DNA of 14,037 nucleotides, taken from Rickettsiales bacterium. Lineage in GTDB: Bacteria > Pseudomonadota > Alphaproteobacteria > Rickettsiales > UBA1997. Below the pieces are notes generated by a model. The model was not told the origin of the DNA and ran no database searches. It saw only the letters and a program-made list of their open reading frames with translations. Positions 12,812-14,037 of the stretch are shown here, piece after piece. Position numbers and translations under genes: made by a program. The stretch's first letter is position 1, and each line of letters opens with the position of its first letter. The stretch lies in the NCBI GenBank assembly GCA_947487845.1, contig CANKYC010000026.1:1-14037 (forward strand). Reading direction: 5' to 3'.

Positions 12812-14037
12812 ATGTTAATCGTACAAAAATTTGGCGGCACTTCCGTTGGTGATATAGGGCGCATAAAAAATGTTGCTAAAAAAGTAAAAGCCGAGCTCGA
12901 CAAAAAAAATAAAGTTATTGTGGTGGTGTCGGCGATGTCTGGCGTTACTAATCAACTTGTAGATTATTGTAACCAAGTTTCATCTTTAATGTCGGATGAA
13001 AGTTTGGCGGAATATGATTCAATTGTCGCAACTGGCGAGCAAATTACTTGTGGTTTATTAGCTTTGGAATTGCAGTCGATTGGCTATAAAGCCAGATCTT
13101 TTCTGGGTTGGCAACTTCCGATTGCAACTGACGATGTTCATAGTAAAGCCAGAATTGATGTAATTGACGACGCAGCTTTATTAAAATCTTTGGAAGAATT
13201 TGATGTTGTAGTAATTGCTGGTTTTCAAGGAATTCACCTTGAATCAAATCGAGTTACAACTTTGGGACGCGGCGGTTCAGACACTTCGGCAGTTGCAATT
13301 GCGGCAGCAGTAAAAGCTGATTTATGCGATATTTACACCGACGTAAATGGTGTTTACACAACAGATCCGCGCATCACCGATAAAGCCAGAAAATTGAAAA
13401 AAGTTACCTATGAAGAAATGCTAGAAATGGCATATAGCGGTTCGAAAGTTTTGCAAACTCGTTCAGTTGCAATGGCGATGGCGCATAATGTGCGGGTGCG
13501 AGTTTTATCAACTTTTGAAGATGTTACAGAATTGTCGGGAACAATCTTAGTAAATAATAACGAGGAAATCATGGAAAGAAGAGTTATAACTGGCATCAGC
13601 TACAGCAAAAATGAAGTTCATATTACGCTTGAAAAAATGCCCGATCATCCGGGTCTTTCAGCGGCAATTTTTGGCGTATTAGCGCAGAAGGAAGTGAATG
13701 TTGATATGATTGTGCAAAATATCAGCGCTGATGGAAAATTTGTTGATATAACTTTTACAACCGGAAAAGAAGAAATTGAGCGCGCCCGCTTGGCGATTGA
13801 ATCAATCAAGGATGAAGTGAAATATGCCGAGTTAAAAATTGACGATAATATTGCCAAAATTTCGGTAATTGGCGTGGGCATGATTAGCCATTCTGGCGTT
13901 GCGCATACAATGTTTAAAACTTTGGCCGATAAAGGAATTAACCTGCTTTTAATTTCTACTTCAGAAATCAAAATTTCAGTTTTGATTTCCAAAGAATATG
14001 GCGAACTTGCGGTGCGTGTTTTGCACGATGCTTATGG
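12812..14037 (+). CDS. lysC: Aspartate kinase (monofunctional), 3' end outside window
   Basis: The first 408 codons are present and the frame is open at the right edge; monofunctional aspartokinases are about 405-415 residues, so only a few are missing. The enzyme phosphorylates aspartate at the start of the lysine/diaminopimelate, threonine and methionine pathway. The kinase domain shows VQKFGGTSV (4-12), VVSAMSGVTN (38-47), ATGEQ (73-77), AGFQG (136-140), GRGGSDTSA (152-160) and TDVNGVYTTDPR (176-187). Two C-terminal ACT domains follow (about 262-325 and 346-408), with the PGLSAAIF, VDMIVQNIS and ISTSEIKISVLI segments typical of lysine-regulated forms. The start ATG at 12812 has no Shine-Dalgarno sequence but gives the canonical N-terminus. 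The gene is divergent from ppiD. Confidence 0.95.
   Translation, partial: MLIVQKFGGTSVGDIGRIKNVAKKVKAELDKKNKVIVVVSAMSGVTNQLVDYCNQVSSLMSDESLAEYDSIVATGEQITCGLLALELQSIGYKARSFLGWQLPIATDDVHSKARIDVIDDAALLKSLEEFDVVVIAGFQGIHLESNRVTTLGRGGSDTSAVAIAAAVKADLCDIYTDVNGVYTTDPRITDKARKLKKVTYEEMLEMAYSGSKVLQTRSVAMAMAHNVRVRVLSTFEDVTELSGTILVNNNEEIMERRVITGISYSKNEVHITLEKMPDHPGLSAAIFGVLAQKEVNVDMIVQNISADGKFVDITFTTGKEEIERARLAIESIKDEVKYAELKIDDNIAKISVIGVGMISHSGVAHTMFKTLADKGINLLLISTSEIKISVLISKEYGELAVRVLHDAY
13562..13573 (+). promoter_or_regulatory. Possible internal ribosome binding site and start in lysC (beta subunit)
   Basis: GAGGAAA at 13562-13568 lies just before an in-frame ATG at 13571 (Met254), which begins MERRVITGISY right at the first ACT domain. 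In some bacteria (Bacillus, Corynebacterium) a separate regulatory beta subunit starts at the equivalent place. The motif also encodes Glu-Glu, so it may be coincidental. Confidence 0.35.

Noticed and set aside
13645..13992. 115-residue minus-strand frame opposite lysC
   Set aside because: It lies entirely antisense to a strongly supported aspartokinase gene and shows no motif of its own.

Overview
The window comes from an AT-rich bacterial chromosome, most likely an alphaproteobacterium. The RecO protein has an alphaproteobacterial character (a VSPKS-type motif and an LGYG(I/L)DLS segment). A PpiD-type foldase directly upstream of trpE is an order known from alphaproteobacteria. FtsY and LysC also fit. 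Having trpE and lysC argues against an extremely reduced intracellular parasite. I cannot place it more precisely. Most genes lack a clear Shine-Dalgarno sequence and are packed tightly, often overlapping.

Region 1 (1-5260, + strand) is a compact run of six genes. A 5'-truncated DUF262/DUF1524 (GmrSD-like) nuclease gene overlaps xthA by one base. Then follow tsaE, rluD, miaA and recO, with -4, +42, -8 and -11 base spacings. The last five are nucleic-acid maintenance genes: AP endonuclease, tRNA t6A37 factor, 23S rRNA pseudouridine synthase, tRNA i6A37 transferase and recombination mediator. The first gene looks like a defence or accessory gene joined to this run.

Region 2 (5261-5605) is a gene-free stretch between convergent recO and pilD. 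It holds a GC-rich nested repeat: two exact 44-bp tandem copies plus a 17-bp partial copy, bracketed by perfect 38-bp inverted arms. This is the most striking non-coding structure here and could act as a bidirectional terminator or be a MITE/REP-like element.

Region 3 (5606-8333) has a minus-strand prepilin peptidase divergent from a + strand pair: a LysM/LytM lipoprotein (NlpD-like, with a degenerate active site) overlapping ftsY by one base. The 83-bp divergent spacer contains a dyad that overlaps a possible promoter.

Region 4 (8576-12619, minus strand) reads ppiD, trpE, then a secreted PEBP-family protein, with 0 and 21 bp spacings. No trpG is present.

Region 5 (12620-14037): the ppiD/lysC divergent spacer holds a 12-bp tandem repeat inside a possible tiny minus-strand reading frame encoding LPKE repeats. 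Aspartokinase lysC then runs off the right edge, missing only its last few codons. I see no CRISPR array, tRNA, rRNA or transposase gene. Most of the window is ordinary housekeeping sequence. The items most worth checking are the nested palindrome, the LPKE mini-frame, the nuclease gene coupled to xthA, and a possible internal start in lysC.
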